Origin: Capnocytophaga bilenii
GTDB lineage: Bacteria; Bacteroidota; Bacteroidia; Flavobacteriales; Flavobacteriaceae
Direction: 5' to 3'
Assembly (NCBI RefSeq): GCF_017565765.1
Contig: NZ_JAGDYP010000006.1
Span: forward strand, 62,001 to 126,000
DNA length: 64,000 nucleotides
The notes beneath the pieces are model-generated. The model did no database searches. It saw only the letters and a program-made list of their open reading frames with translations, and was not told the origin of the DNA. Positions 57,951 through 64,000 of this stretch are shown piece by piece. Position numbers and translations under genes: made by a program. Every line of letters begins with the position of its first letter. Position 1 is the stretch's first letter.

Positions 57951-58637
57951 CTATATAACATTAATTGTTTCTCCTATCGCAGGGAGGTGTAAGCGCCGAT
58001 GGTCATCTTTAAATTTTCGTACCGCAGCTTCCGTGTCTATAGTAATAACAGGGAAAGTGTTGTAATGCACCCCCAGCACGTTGTTAGTTTCTACAAAGCG
58101 AGCCGCAGTAAGAGCATCGCGCACCCCCATAGTATAGTTATTACCTATAGGGAAGATACCCAAATCGATGCGGTATTGGTGCGGGATAATCTTCATATCG
58201 TAGTGCAAAGCCGTATCCCCCGATATATAGATAGTTTGGTCGTTGTAAATCACTAAAAATCCCGCAGGGTTACCGCCATAGGTGCCATCAGGAAATGAAG
58301 ACGAGTGTTCAGCTTTTATCATTTTTATCTTTACAGTACCGTCTTCAAAGCGGTGCGACCCCCCGATGTTCATATCGTGCCCATCAAGCCCCAAGTTGCG
58401 AAAGTATTGTAGTATTTCAGGGTTACTAATCAGCTGAGCCCCTGTACGTTTCGCAATAGCCTCCACATCAGCAATGTGGTCGCCGTGAGCGTGAGTAATA
58501 AGAATATAATCTGCTGGAACAGAGTTGATGTCAATGTGTTTTGCTAAAGGGTTAGCCGAAATAAAAGGGTCTACCAAAAAGTATTTACCATTAATTTCAA
58601 TATTCACGCAAGCGTGTCCTAAATAAGTTACTTTCAT
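57951..58637 (-). CDS. Metallo-beta-lactamase-fold metal-dependent hydrolase (UPF0173)
   Basis: This 228-residue protein starts MKVTYLGHACVNIEINGKYF, typical of UPF0173. The metal-binding THAHGDHIADVEAIAKR gives HxHxDH at about 49-54, and IYISGDTALHYDMKII and LGVHYNTFPVI carry later metal ligands. The substrate of this family is not settled. A good promoter lies upstream at 58655-58684. Confidence 0.93.
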   Translation of the reverse strand: MKVTYLGHACVNIEINGKYFLVDPFISANPLAKHIDINSVPADYILITHAHGDHIADVEAIAKRTGAQLISNPEILQYFRNLGLDGHDMNIGGSHRFEDGTVKIKMIKAEHSSSFPDGTYGGNPAGFLVIYNDQTIYISGDTALHYDMKIIPHQYRIDLGIFPIGNNYTMGVRDALTAARFVETNNVLGVHYNTFPVITIDTEAAVRKFKDDHRRLHLPAIGETINVI

Positions 58638-58654
58638 AATTAAAATATTTTTGG

Positions 58655-58684
58655 CAAAGGTAAGAAATAATGTTTAATAAGCAA
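58655..58684 (-). promoter_or_regulatory. Promoter of the UPF0173 hydrolase gene
   Basis: On the minus strand, TTG (58684-58682) and TACCTTTG (58662-58655) are separated by 19 bp, just upstream of the start codon. Confidence 0.7.
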
Positions 58685-58730
58685 TGTTTAATAAATAATT
58701 TAGTACGCGCCAATTCCACCCGCAGACATA

Positions 58731-58773
58731 AAAAAGCCCCTCCGCTTAGGAGAGGCTTCTATAGTTCGCTTTG
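58731..58773 (-). terminator. Terminator of the lipoprotein gene, homologous to the 3' end of the sRNA-like repeats
   Basis: Read on the minus strand, AAGCGAACTATAGAAGCCTC leads into the stem AAGCCTCTCC/GGAGGGGCTT with a short loop and a T run. The last ~40 nt are clearly related to the ends of the two repeat copies near 59749 and 60667, including the AGCGAACTA box that precedes the hairpin. Confidence 0.8.
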
Positions 58774-58783
58774 ATACCAACCA

Positions 58784-59677
58784 CTAATATTCAAATTCTC
58801 TAATACTTTCTAATTTTCGCTCGTCATCACCCTCTTTTATATATTTTTTTATCTCTATAGGGCGACCTGACGCATCATAGCGGTATTCAAAAGTTGTTAC
58901 CTCCACCTTTGGTGTCATTTGGTTTGTTTTAGTAATCTTTGTAATGTTATTTTTAGAGAACTCCACATCAAATATTTTATATACATTTGTTCCCACCAAT
59001 TTATCTAGTTCATATGCAGGGTTAGGGTGATTGTCATACTCACATACTATAGAATTTTCATTGTCTATGATTTTCAGTATATTATCATTGACAATAGTGT
59101 AAATTGTTGTTTTGCTATCCACCCCGTAGCTATTTATTATCACCCCATTCTTATCTTTAGTATAAGAGCTCATTACTTGGGTTACAGTGTTGCCATCATA
59201 AGTGTATTGTGCCTCTATATGGCTTGTGCCGCTTTGCACATCTCCATTTACAGATACTGTTTCCGAGTGAGTAGCTAATACATTAGTAAGCCGATTACCC
59301 TCATAGGTACATTGGATAGTATGGATATCACCCATCTCATTTTCGGTTACTGTAGAAATCTTTCCATTTTCGTAGTAGTATTTCAATTCATTTTCAGCTG
59401 CTTTTACTTCTTTTATAAGGTTACCTTCGTAGCTGTAAACAACCTTAGTGGTACCTGTTTGTACACCATTATTGTATTCAGTAATGGCAATTTCAGTAAG
59501 CAAATTCCTTGTATAGGTATATGAGCGAACTTCTTTTATATTACCATCTTTGTTTTTATCAATCAGTTTCTTTGGCAAGTTTGGGTTTTGAGGAATGTTA
59601 TTAGGTGTGTCCTCATTTTTGTTACAACCTACCAAAAAAGTAGCTGCGGCTAAAAAGCCAAGTAAAATCTTTTTCAT
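58784..59677 (-). CDS. Lipoprotein with RHS/YD-like tandem beta motifs
   Basis: This 297-residue protein has lipobox LVGC (MKKILLGFLAAATFLVGCNK). Most of the mature part is made of short repeated strand-turn units of the YD type: YSYEGNLIKEVKAAENELKY, YYENGKISTVTENEMGD and CTYEGNRLTNVLATH, about 20-25 residues each. Such units in Bacteroidota lipoproteins resemble RHS/YD repeats and form extended beta-sheet surfaces. No toxin domain or cage domain is present. The function is unknown. It lies downstream of the hicAB/sRNA cassette on the same strand and ends at an sRNA-like terminator. Confidence 0.8.
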   Translation of the reverse strand: MKKILLGFLAAATFLVGCNKNEDTPNNIPQNPNLPKKLIDKNKDGNIKEVRSYTYTRNLLTEIAITEYNNGVQTGTTKVVYSYEGNLIKEVKAAENELKYYYENGKISTVTENEMGDIHTIQCTYEGNRLTNVLATHSETVSVNGDVQSGTSHIEAQYTYDGNTVTQVMSSYTKDKNGVIINSYGVDSKTTIYTIVNDNILKIIDNENSIVCEYDNHPNPAYELDKLVGTNVYKIFDVEFSKNNITKITKTNQMTPKVEVTTFEYRYDASGRPIEIKKYIKEGDDERKLESIREFEY

Positions 59678-59748
59678 ATGTTATTTTTTAATTTGCTGCA
59701 AATATAATACTCTTTTTTGTTTTCCGTTGTTAAATAAAAGTTAAGATA

Positions 59749-59852
59749 AAAAAGCCCCCCCGCTTGGAAGAGGCTTGTATAGTTCGCTTTTTAAGTGCCT
59801 GTTTTACTGCTTGTGTAAAAGGACACTATAAACAAAATGCCTTTGCATTTTT
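59749..59852 (-). ncRNA. Putative small RNA, copy 1 (downstream of hicB)
   Basis: On the minus strand a TTTG box (59890-59887) and TACTTTTG (59866-59859) stand 20 bp apart and predict a start near 59852. The ~104-nt transcript would contain a 7-bp hairpin AAAATGC/GCATTTT with AAAG loop, a second stem CTTTTAC/GTAAAA, and a terminator AAGCCTCTTCC...GGGGGGGCTTTTTT. There is no start codon with a worthwhile frame. Copy 2, 0.9 kb upstream, is about 95% identical by eye from promoter to terminator. The name and target are unknown. I could not test it against Rfam families such as Flavo-1. Confidence 0.55.
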
Positions 59853-59945
59853 ACGCTGCAAAAGTACTATATTTTTTTTAATCTACCAAAGAAATTTTAG
59901 TTTTTAAATTCAAAAAAACATCAAAGACTTTTATTGAGAGCTTTT

Positions 59946-60326
59946 TTATAATTGTATACTAAGCAATTCAGCACCTAATTTATGTAGTCCTTCTTGTATT
60001 TTTTGACGTTGAGCAGCACGTGGTTTTTTTAGCCCTACGGCGTATTGGTGAATAAGTTTCTGATTGATACCTGTAAGTCGCTCAAAAGCAGGATTGCTTA
60101 TTACACCTTTAAAATATTGCAAAACACTTTCAGTGTCGTATTTATAAGTAAGGATATAGTCAGTATAAGGAAAATTACCAAGTTCTTTTTGTAGGGCAAT
60201 TACTTCCAAAATACCATCTTTAGCCTCTTGTACAGTCTTGCCTCCAGCACTTATGCCCTCTATATTATCAGCATAAGCCCAATAAAAATCACTACTACGT
60301 TCTATAATAATGGTAATATTTTTCAT
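59946..60326 (-). CDS. hicB: HicB family antitoxin
   Basis: This 126-residue protein has a HicB-type N-terminal domain (IIIERSSDFYWAYADNIEGI, GGKTVQEAKDGILEVIALQK) of ~65 residues with the partly degenerate RNase H-like fold. A C-terminal helix-turn-helix domain follows (NPAFERLTGINQKLIHQYAV, GLKKPRAAQRQKIQEGLHKL), which should bind the operon's own promoter. It neutralises HicA by direct binding. It starts 14 bp after the hicA stop, the usual hicA-hicB order. It is flanked by the two sRNA-like repeats. Confidence 0.9.
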   Translation of the reverse strand: MKNITIIIERSSDFYWAYADNIEGISAGGKTVQEAKDGILEVIALQKELGNFPYTDYILTYKYDTESVLQYFKGVISNPAFERLTGINQKLIHQYAVGLKKPRAAQRQKIQEGLHKLGAELLSIQL

Positions 60327-60340
60327 ATGATATAATGTTT

Positions 60341-60520
60341 TTAGGATAAATCCATTTCTTTTTTTACTTTTTTCTCAAGCCCTTTCCCTACCTCTTTGCT
60401 TCCGTGATAAGGAACAGGATATGTTTTATCATTTTTCTGATAGATATAATGGCTACCAGCTACTCGTATCAGTATCCAACCATTTTCAATGATAAGCCGG
60501 TGTAACTCACTTGACTTCAT
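60341..60520 (-). CDS. hicA: HicA family mRNA interferase toxin
   Basis: This small frame of 59 residues, MKSSELHRLIIENGWILIRV then AGSHYIYQKNDKTYPVPYHG, was read directly from the sequence. It has the compact double-stranded RNA-binding-like fold of HicA, with the catalytic His in GSHYIY (His24) and the basic C-terminus KGLEKKVKKEM. HicA cuts mRNAs when free of HicB. The ATG at 60520 has a good promoter with a palindrome upstream. Length, key His, order and spacing to hicB all support the call. Confidence 0.92.
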   Translation of the reverse strand: MKSSELHRLIIENGWILIRVAGSHYIYQKNDKTYPVPYHGSKEVGKGLEKKVKKEMDLS

Positions 60521-60545
60521 ATAGTTTTACTTAGTTTTCATAATG

Positions 60546-60577
60546 CAAAGGTATATAATTATATACTTATAAACAAA
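60546..60577 (-). promoter_or_regulatory. hicAB promoter with perfect 16-bp palindromic operator
   Basis: On the minus strand TTTG (60577-60574) and TACCTTTG (60553-60546) stand 20 bp apart. Between and overlapping them lies the perfect palindrome GTATATAATTATATAC (60551-60566). It sits where a bound HicB dimer would block transcription, as expected for an autoregulated toxin-antitoxin operon. Confidence 0.7.
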
Positions 60578-60666
60578 TTTTTCTGCAAAAATATTTTTAC
60601 ACAATCTCCTGCTATTACAATCTAAATCATAAAAATCTCTGCTCACCACACATCACCCACCAATAC

Positions 60667-60772
60667 AAAAAAGCCTCTCCGCTTGGAAGAGGCTTGTGTA
60701 GTTCGCTTTTTAAGTGCCTGTTTTACTGCTTGTGTAAAAGGGCAACTATAAACAAAATGCCTTTGCATTTTT
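60667..60772 (-). ncRNA. Putative small RNA, copy 2 (upstream of hicA)
   Basis: Minus-strand promoter TTTG (60809-60806), 19-bp spacer, TACTTTTG (60786-60779); predicted start near 60772. It has the same three stems as copy 1, with a terminator AAGCCTCTTCC/GGAGAGGCTT and six T residues. Differences from copy 1 (near the TAGTT/AACTA stem and the terminator) mostly keep pairing possible. The conserved unit runs from about 60666 to 60822 and includes the promoter. The rest of 60521-60887 holds the hicA promoter, an AT-rich stretch (60580-60660) and TTTTGAATT-like repeats near the tsaD end. Confidence 0.58.
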
Positions 60773-60887
60773 ACGCTGCAAAAGTACTATATTTTTTTAA
60801 CCTACCAAAGAAATTTTAGTTTTATTTTTAATTGCCAATTCCAGCCATACTACCAATTCAAAATTCAAAATTCATAATTCTTCCCCA

Positions 60888-61907
60888 CTACCTGCCTAAT
60901 GACAAACGCGCTTGTGCGGTAACTTCCTGCCCTACAAACTGCTCTTGTAAGTATTTGTAATAACCTACAATGCCTATCATAGCAGCGTTGTCGGTACAAT
61001 ACTGAAATTTAGGTATATAAGTATGCCATCCATATTGCGCCCCTAAGGCTTGCAGTGCGTTGCGAATCCCTGTGTTGGCAGAGACCCCACCCCCTATAGC
61101 TATATGCTTGATGCCCGTTTCTTTAGCCGCTCGTTTTAGTTTTTTCATCAGTATCTCTATAATAGTGTGTTGCACCGAAGCACAAATATCAGCAAGATTT
61201 TCAGCAATGAAATTAGGGTTCTGCTCAGTTTGCTTCTGAATAAAATATAAAATAGAAGTCTTAAGCCCCGAAAAACTAAAATTGAGTGCAGGAATATTAG
61301 GTTTGCCAAAAGAGTAAGCAGTAGGGTTGCCCTCTTGGGCATATTTATCAATAAGCGGGCCTCCAGGGTAGGGCAGCCCAAGTATTTTAGCAGTCTTGTC
61401 AAAAGCCTCGCCCACAGCATCGTCCAAAGTTTCACCCAATACCCGAAAATCAAAAAAACTATTCACCTGCACAATCTGCGTATGTCCGCCGCTGATAGTC
61501 ATAGCAAGAAAAGGGAAAGAAGGCTTAGGCTGCCCTTCGTCAATAAAGTGCGCCAAGATGTGTGCCTGCATATGATTCACCTCAATAAGTGGAATGCCCA
61601 GCCCCATAGCCATTGCCTTAGCAAATGAAGTACCCACTAATAACGACCCCAATAAACCAGGACCCCGTGTAAAAGCTACTGCTGAAAGTTCGCTTTTGTT
61701 GATGCCCGCTTTTTGTAAAGCCGTTGCCACTACAGGCACTATATTTTGTAAATGAGCACGCGAGGCAAGCTCCGGAACCACCCCCCCGTATTGCTGATGT
61801 ACAGCTTGATTGGCTACTTCGTTAGAAAGCACTTTATCATTGCAAAGTACTGATGCTGAGGTATCATCACAAGAAGATTCGATAGCCAAAATATAAACTT
61901 TTTCCAT
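60888..61907 (-). CDS. tsaD: tRNA N6-adenosine threonylcarbamoyltransferase TsaD
   Basis: This 339-residue protein starts MEKVYILAIESSCDDTSASV. Metal-binding HMQAHILAHF (His111 and His115 region), MTISGGHTQIVQVN, LPYPGGPLIDKYA and FSFSGLKTSILYFIQKQ are the ASKHA-type nucleotide-binding blocks, and YCTDNAAMIGIVGYYKYLQ closes the site. It transfers the threonylcarbamoyl group to A37 of tRNAs that read ANN codons. A -7 box TACCTTTG on the minus strand (61927-61934) lies just upstream; it is divergent from sucC. Confidence 0.97.
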   Translation of the reverse strand: MEKVYILAIESSCDDTSASVLCNDKVLSNEVANQAVHQQYGGVVPELASRAHLQNIVPVVATALQKAGINKSELSAVAFTRGPGLLGSLLVGTSFAKAMAMGLGIPLIEVNHMQAHILAHFIDEGQPKPSFPFLAMTISGGHTQIVQVNSFFDFRVLGETLDDAVGEAFDKTAKILGLPYPGGPLIDKYAQEGNPTAYSFGKPNIPALNFSFSGLKTSILYFIQKQTEQNPNFIAENLADICASVQHTIIEILMKKLKRAAKETGIKHIAIGGGVSANTGIRNALQALGAQYGWHTYIPKFQYCTDNAAMIGIVGYYKYLQEQFVGQEVTAQARLSLGR

Positions 61908-62025
61908 TATTTATCTAATTGAGCCGCAAAGGTATAAAAAAATATTTTCTTTTTTTTACTAAAAAAATTTTTATATTCCGAAAATGTTCTTATCTTTGTG
62001 CGAAAGTTCTAAAATTAATCAACGT

Positions 62026-63219
62026 ATGAATTTACACGAATATCAAGGAAAAGAAATCCTATCGAGTTTTGGAGTACGCGTACAACGTGGTATTGTAGCG
62101 CAAAATCCTGCTGAAGCTGTAGAGGCAGCAAAACAGCTTACTGAGCAAACGGGCACACAGTGGTATGTGGTAAAAGCGCAAATACACGCTGGAGGTCGAG
62201 GTAAAGGAGGCGGAGTAAAATTAGCTAAAGGGCTGAAAGACGTAGAACCTTTGGCTAATAACATCATCGGAATGATGCTCGTAACTCCTCAAACACCTCC
62301 TACAGGTAAAAAAGTGCACCAAGTGCTTATTGCCGAAGATGTCTATTACCCTGGCGAAAGCGAACCTTCAGAGTTCTATATGTCGGTATTGCTAAACCGA
62401 GCTACTGGTAAGAATATGATAATGTATTCTACCGAAGGTGGTATGGATATAGAAGCTGTAGCCGAAAAAACACCTCACCTTATCTTTACTGAAGAAATAG
62501 ACCCCGCAGTAGGCTTGCTTCCTTTCCAAGCACGACAAGTAGCATTCAATTTGGGACTTACAGGCGAAGCTCAAAAAGAGATGGTCAAATTCGTTACTGC
62601 GCTTTACAAAGCTTATGTGTCGGCAGACGCTAGTCTGTTCGAAATCAACCCCGTACTAAAAACTTCCGATAACAAAATTCTTGCAGTAGATGCTAAAGTA
62701 GTACTTGACGATAACTCTCTCTATCGCCACCCCGAATATGCAGCTTACCGAGACCTCCGCGAAGAAAACCCTATAGAAGTAGAAGCTAAAGCCGCCGGAC
62801 TTAACTATGTGGCTCTTGATGGTAACGTAGGCTGTATGGTAAATGGTGCTGGCTTGGCAATGGCTACAATGGACTTGATTAAGCAGGCAGGTGGCGCCCC
62901 TGCAAACTTCCTCGATGTAGGTGGAACTGCCGATGCTAAACGTGTAGAAACTGCCTTCCGCATCATCTTAAAAGACCCTAATGTAAAGGCTATTTTGGTG
63001 AATATCTTCGGCGGTATTGTACGTTGCGACCGTGTAGCTCAAGGTATTGTAGATGCCTACAAAAATATGGGTGACGAAATAAAAGTGCCTATTATCGTGC
63101 GTTTGCAAGGTACTAATGCCGAAATAGCTAAAGAATTAATTGATAATTCAGGCTTAGCGGTACATTCAGCTATCTTATTCCAAGAAGCTGCCGATAAGGT
63201 AAAAGAAGTATTATCATAA
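62026..63219 (+). CDS. sucC: Succinate--CoA ligase (ADP-forming) subunit beta
   Basis: From the ATG at 62026 the protein has 397 residues, normal for SucC, and starts MNLHEYQGKEILSSFGVRVQ. An in-frame ATG at 61984 precedes the -7 box TATCTTTG (61991-61998) and was rejected. The ATP-grasp domain shows AQIHAGGRGKGGGVKLAKGL; the CoA-ligase domain has VNGAGLAMATMDLIKQAGG and NIFGGIVRCDRVAQGIV. It works with SucD to convert succinyl-CoA to succinate with formation of ATP. sucD is not adjacent. A hairpin terminator follows 36 bp after the stop. Confidence 0.97.
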   Translation: MNLHEYQGKEILSSFGVRVQRGIVAQNPAEAVEAAKQLTEQTGTQWYVVKAQIHAGGRGKGGGVKLAKGLKDVEPLANNIIGMMLVTPQTPPTGKKVHQVLIAEDVYYPGESEPSEFYMSVLLNRATGKNMIMYSTEGGMDIEAVAEKTPHLIFTEEIDPAVGLLPFQARQVAFNLGLTGEAQKEMVKFVTALYKAYVSADASLFEINPVLKTSDNKILAVDAKVVLDDNSLYRHPEYAAYRDLREENPIEVEAKAAGLNYVALDGNVGCMVNGAGLAMATMDLIKQAGGAPANFLDVGGTADAKRVETAFRIILKDPNVKAILVNIFGGIVRCDRVAQGIVDAYKNMGDEIKVPIIVRLQGTNAEIAKELIDNSGLAVHSAILFQEAADKVKEVLS

Positions 63220-63255
63220 AGAAGTTTTTTTCATATACACAAATTTGATTGTAAC

Positions 63256-63304
63256 TTTGCCAAAGGTTTATAAGATATTATCTTAGCCTTTGGCAAAATT
63301 TTTT
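63256..63304 (+). terminator. Terminator of sucC
   Basis: TTTGCCAAAGG and CCTTTGGCAAA form an 11-bp stem; the loop contains a further ATAAGATA/ATCTTA stem, and a T run follows. It uses the same stem word as other terminators here but in opposite arm order. Confidence 0.85.
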
Positions 63305-63374
63305 ATTGATAGTGTTTTTTTTTTACAATTAAGTTATATCTTTGCGCCTTAAAAATAATAAATAATTAAAAACT

Positions 63375-63920
63375 ATGAAAAAAGTATTTTTAGCAGTATT
63401 TGCCTTGCTATTTACTCATTTAGCTTTGGCACAAAAAGGGATTTACCACAACGATAACCTTTCTTTTGGAAGTAACTTTGTGAGTGGTGAAAAAGCGATG
63501 AGCCAAATCAATTTAGATATTGGGATGGGTTATAGCTTTTCCGAGAAATTCCGCTTAGGACTTATCTTAGAGCTGGGCTTCTCTTCCTTCCGCGATGAGC
63601 TTCTCAACAAAGCCCAAACTATCACTTCGGGCATAGGGCTTAGTGGCAGCTTTAGATTCTATACAAACGAAAAAATTAGCCTGCGTTCCGAAACTCATTT
63701 TGTAATGGGTTCTCCCACCCGTGAGCGTTATTCCGACTGGTTTTTTATGCGCTGCGGTACCGAAGTGCAACTTTTCTCCTCATTATCTATTCTAGATACA
63801 CACCCTTATATAGCATTAGGAACTAAAGTTATCGGCGCAGTTTACGAAAAGAATAACATAACGATAGAACGCACCTACCTACAGCCCTACCTTTCAATAG
63901 GAATTATAAGGAACTTCTAA
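63375..63920 (+). CDS. Small outer-membrane beta-barrel protein, function unknown
   Basis: This 181-residue protein has a signal peptide (MKKVFLAVFALLFTHLALAQ). The mature part alternates hydrophobic and polar residues in strands such as INLDIGMGYSFSEKFRLGLI, ISLRSETHFVMGSPTRERYS and LQPYLSIGIIRNF, ending in a Phe, the pattern of an eight-stranded outer-membrane barrel. No named family was recognised. A -7 box TATCTTTG (63337-63344) precedes the start. The remaining 80 bases to the window end show no gene; they contain CTTTGGCAAAGG and end in GAGGCTGTCCAAAAA, which may open another hairpin cut by the edge. Confidence 0.78.
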   Translation: MKKVFLAVFALLFTHLALAQKGIYHNDNLSFGSNFVSGEKAMSQINLDIGMGYSFSEKFRLGLILELGFSSFRDELLNKAQTITSGIGLSGSFRFYTNEKISLRSETHFVMGSPTRERYSDWFFMRCGTEVQLFSSLSILDTHPYIALGTKVIGAVYEKNNITIERTYLQPYLSIGIIRNF

Positions 63921-64000
63921 AATACAGCACACAACGATTTTTTTTACATACACTTTGGCAAAGGATCATATAACTACCTTATAAAGAGGCTGTCCAAAAA

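Noticed and set aside
61984-62025. Upstream in-frame start for sucC
   Set aside because: It lies ahead of the TATCTTTG -7 box; the family starts MNLHEYQGKEIL at 62026.

Overview
The window reads as a chromosomal segment from a member of the Bacteroidota, family Flavobacteriaceae. An oral Capnocytophaga-type organism is my best guess, by inference rather than by a database match. The reasons are a SprA homologue (type IX secretion translocon), three proteins with gliding-motility/T9SS type B C-terminal domains, DUF5723 and CtlX proteins, lipoproteins with Bacteroidota-style lipoboxes, and promoters of the form TTTG/TTG-N19-20-TAnnTTTG instead of sigma70 boxes. No rRNA, tRNA, CRISPR array, phage or complete insertion sequence was seen.

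Layout. 1-6364 (minus strand): the N-terminal part of sprA (cut by the window edge), ruvA, pbpC and a secreted protein translationally coupled to pbpC. 6964-12700 (plus): a three-gene RND efflux operon (adaptor, outer-membrane channel, pump). 13175-28144 (plus): one giant gene of about 4,989 codons for a secreted repetitive adhesin. 28401-39867 (plus): carA, a DinB-like protein, enolase, two envelope proteins, a lipid A-type acyltransferase, a GH92 mannosidase lipoprotein and metE. 39943-43096 (minus): apt, a DUF4276 protein, an AAA ATPase and ctlX. 43332-51162 (plus): two paralogous metzincin metallopeptidases with long Thr-Pro-Thr-Val-Ser linkers, then a bile acid/sodium symporter-like carrier. 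51236-61907 is mostly minus strand: pyrB, a thioredoxin-like protein, mazG, hisS, ridA, an M23 peptidase, a metallo-beta-lactamase-fold hydrolase, a lipoprotein, hicBA and tsaD, with one methyltransferase on the plus strand. 62026-63920 (plus): sucC and a small outer-membrane protein.

How parts fit together. SprA is the channel of the T9SS, and the giant adhesin and both metallopeptidases carry the C-terminal signal for that route, so the window encodes part of the secretion machine and three likely clients. The RND system, PBP1C, M23 peptidase and acyltransferase also serve the envelope. The rest is largely central metabolism and translation.

Most interesting: (1) a hicAB toxin-antitoxin operon bracketed by two nearly identical ~157-bp direct repeats, each looking like a complete small-RNA gene with promoter, hairpins and terminator; (2) an AAA ATPase/DUF4276 (Toprim-like) pair lodged between ctlX and apt, resembling the layout of known ATPase-plus-Toprim anti-phage systems; (3) the giant adhesin, made of four ~2.0-kb supermodules followed by eight ~0.62-kb units; (4) the twin metallopeptidases, whose linkers have 19 and 63 copies of a 15-bp unit and whose C-termini look homogenised; (5) mosaic intergenic repeats around the efflux operon, adhesin, carA and DinB genes.
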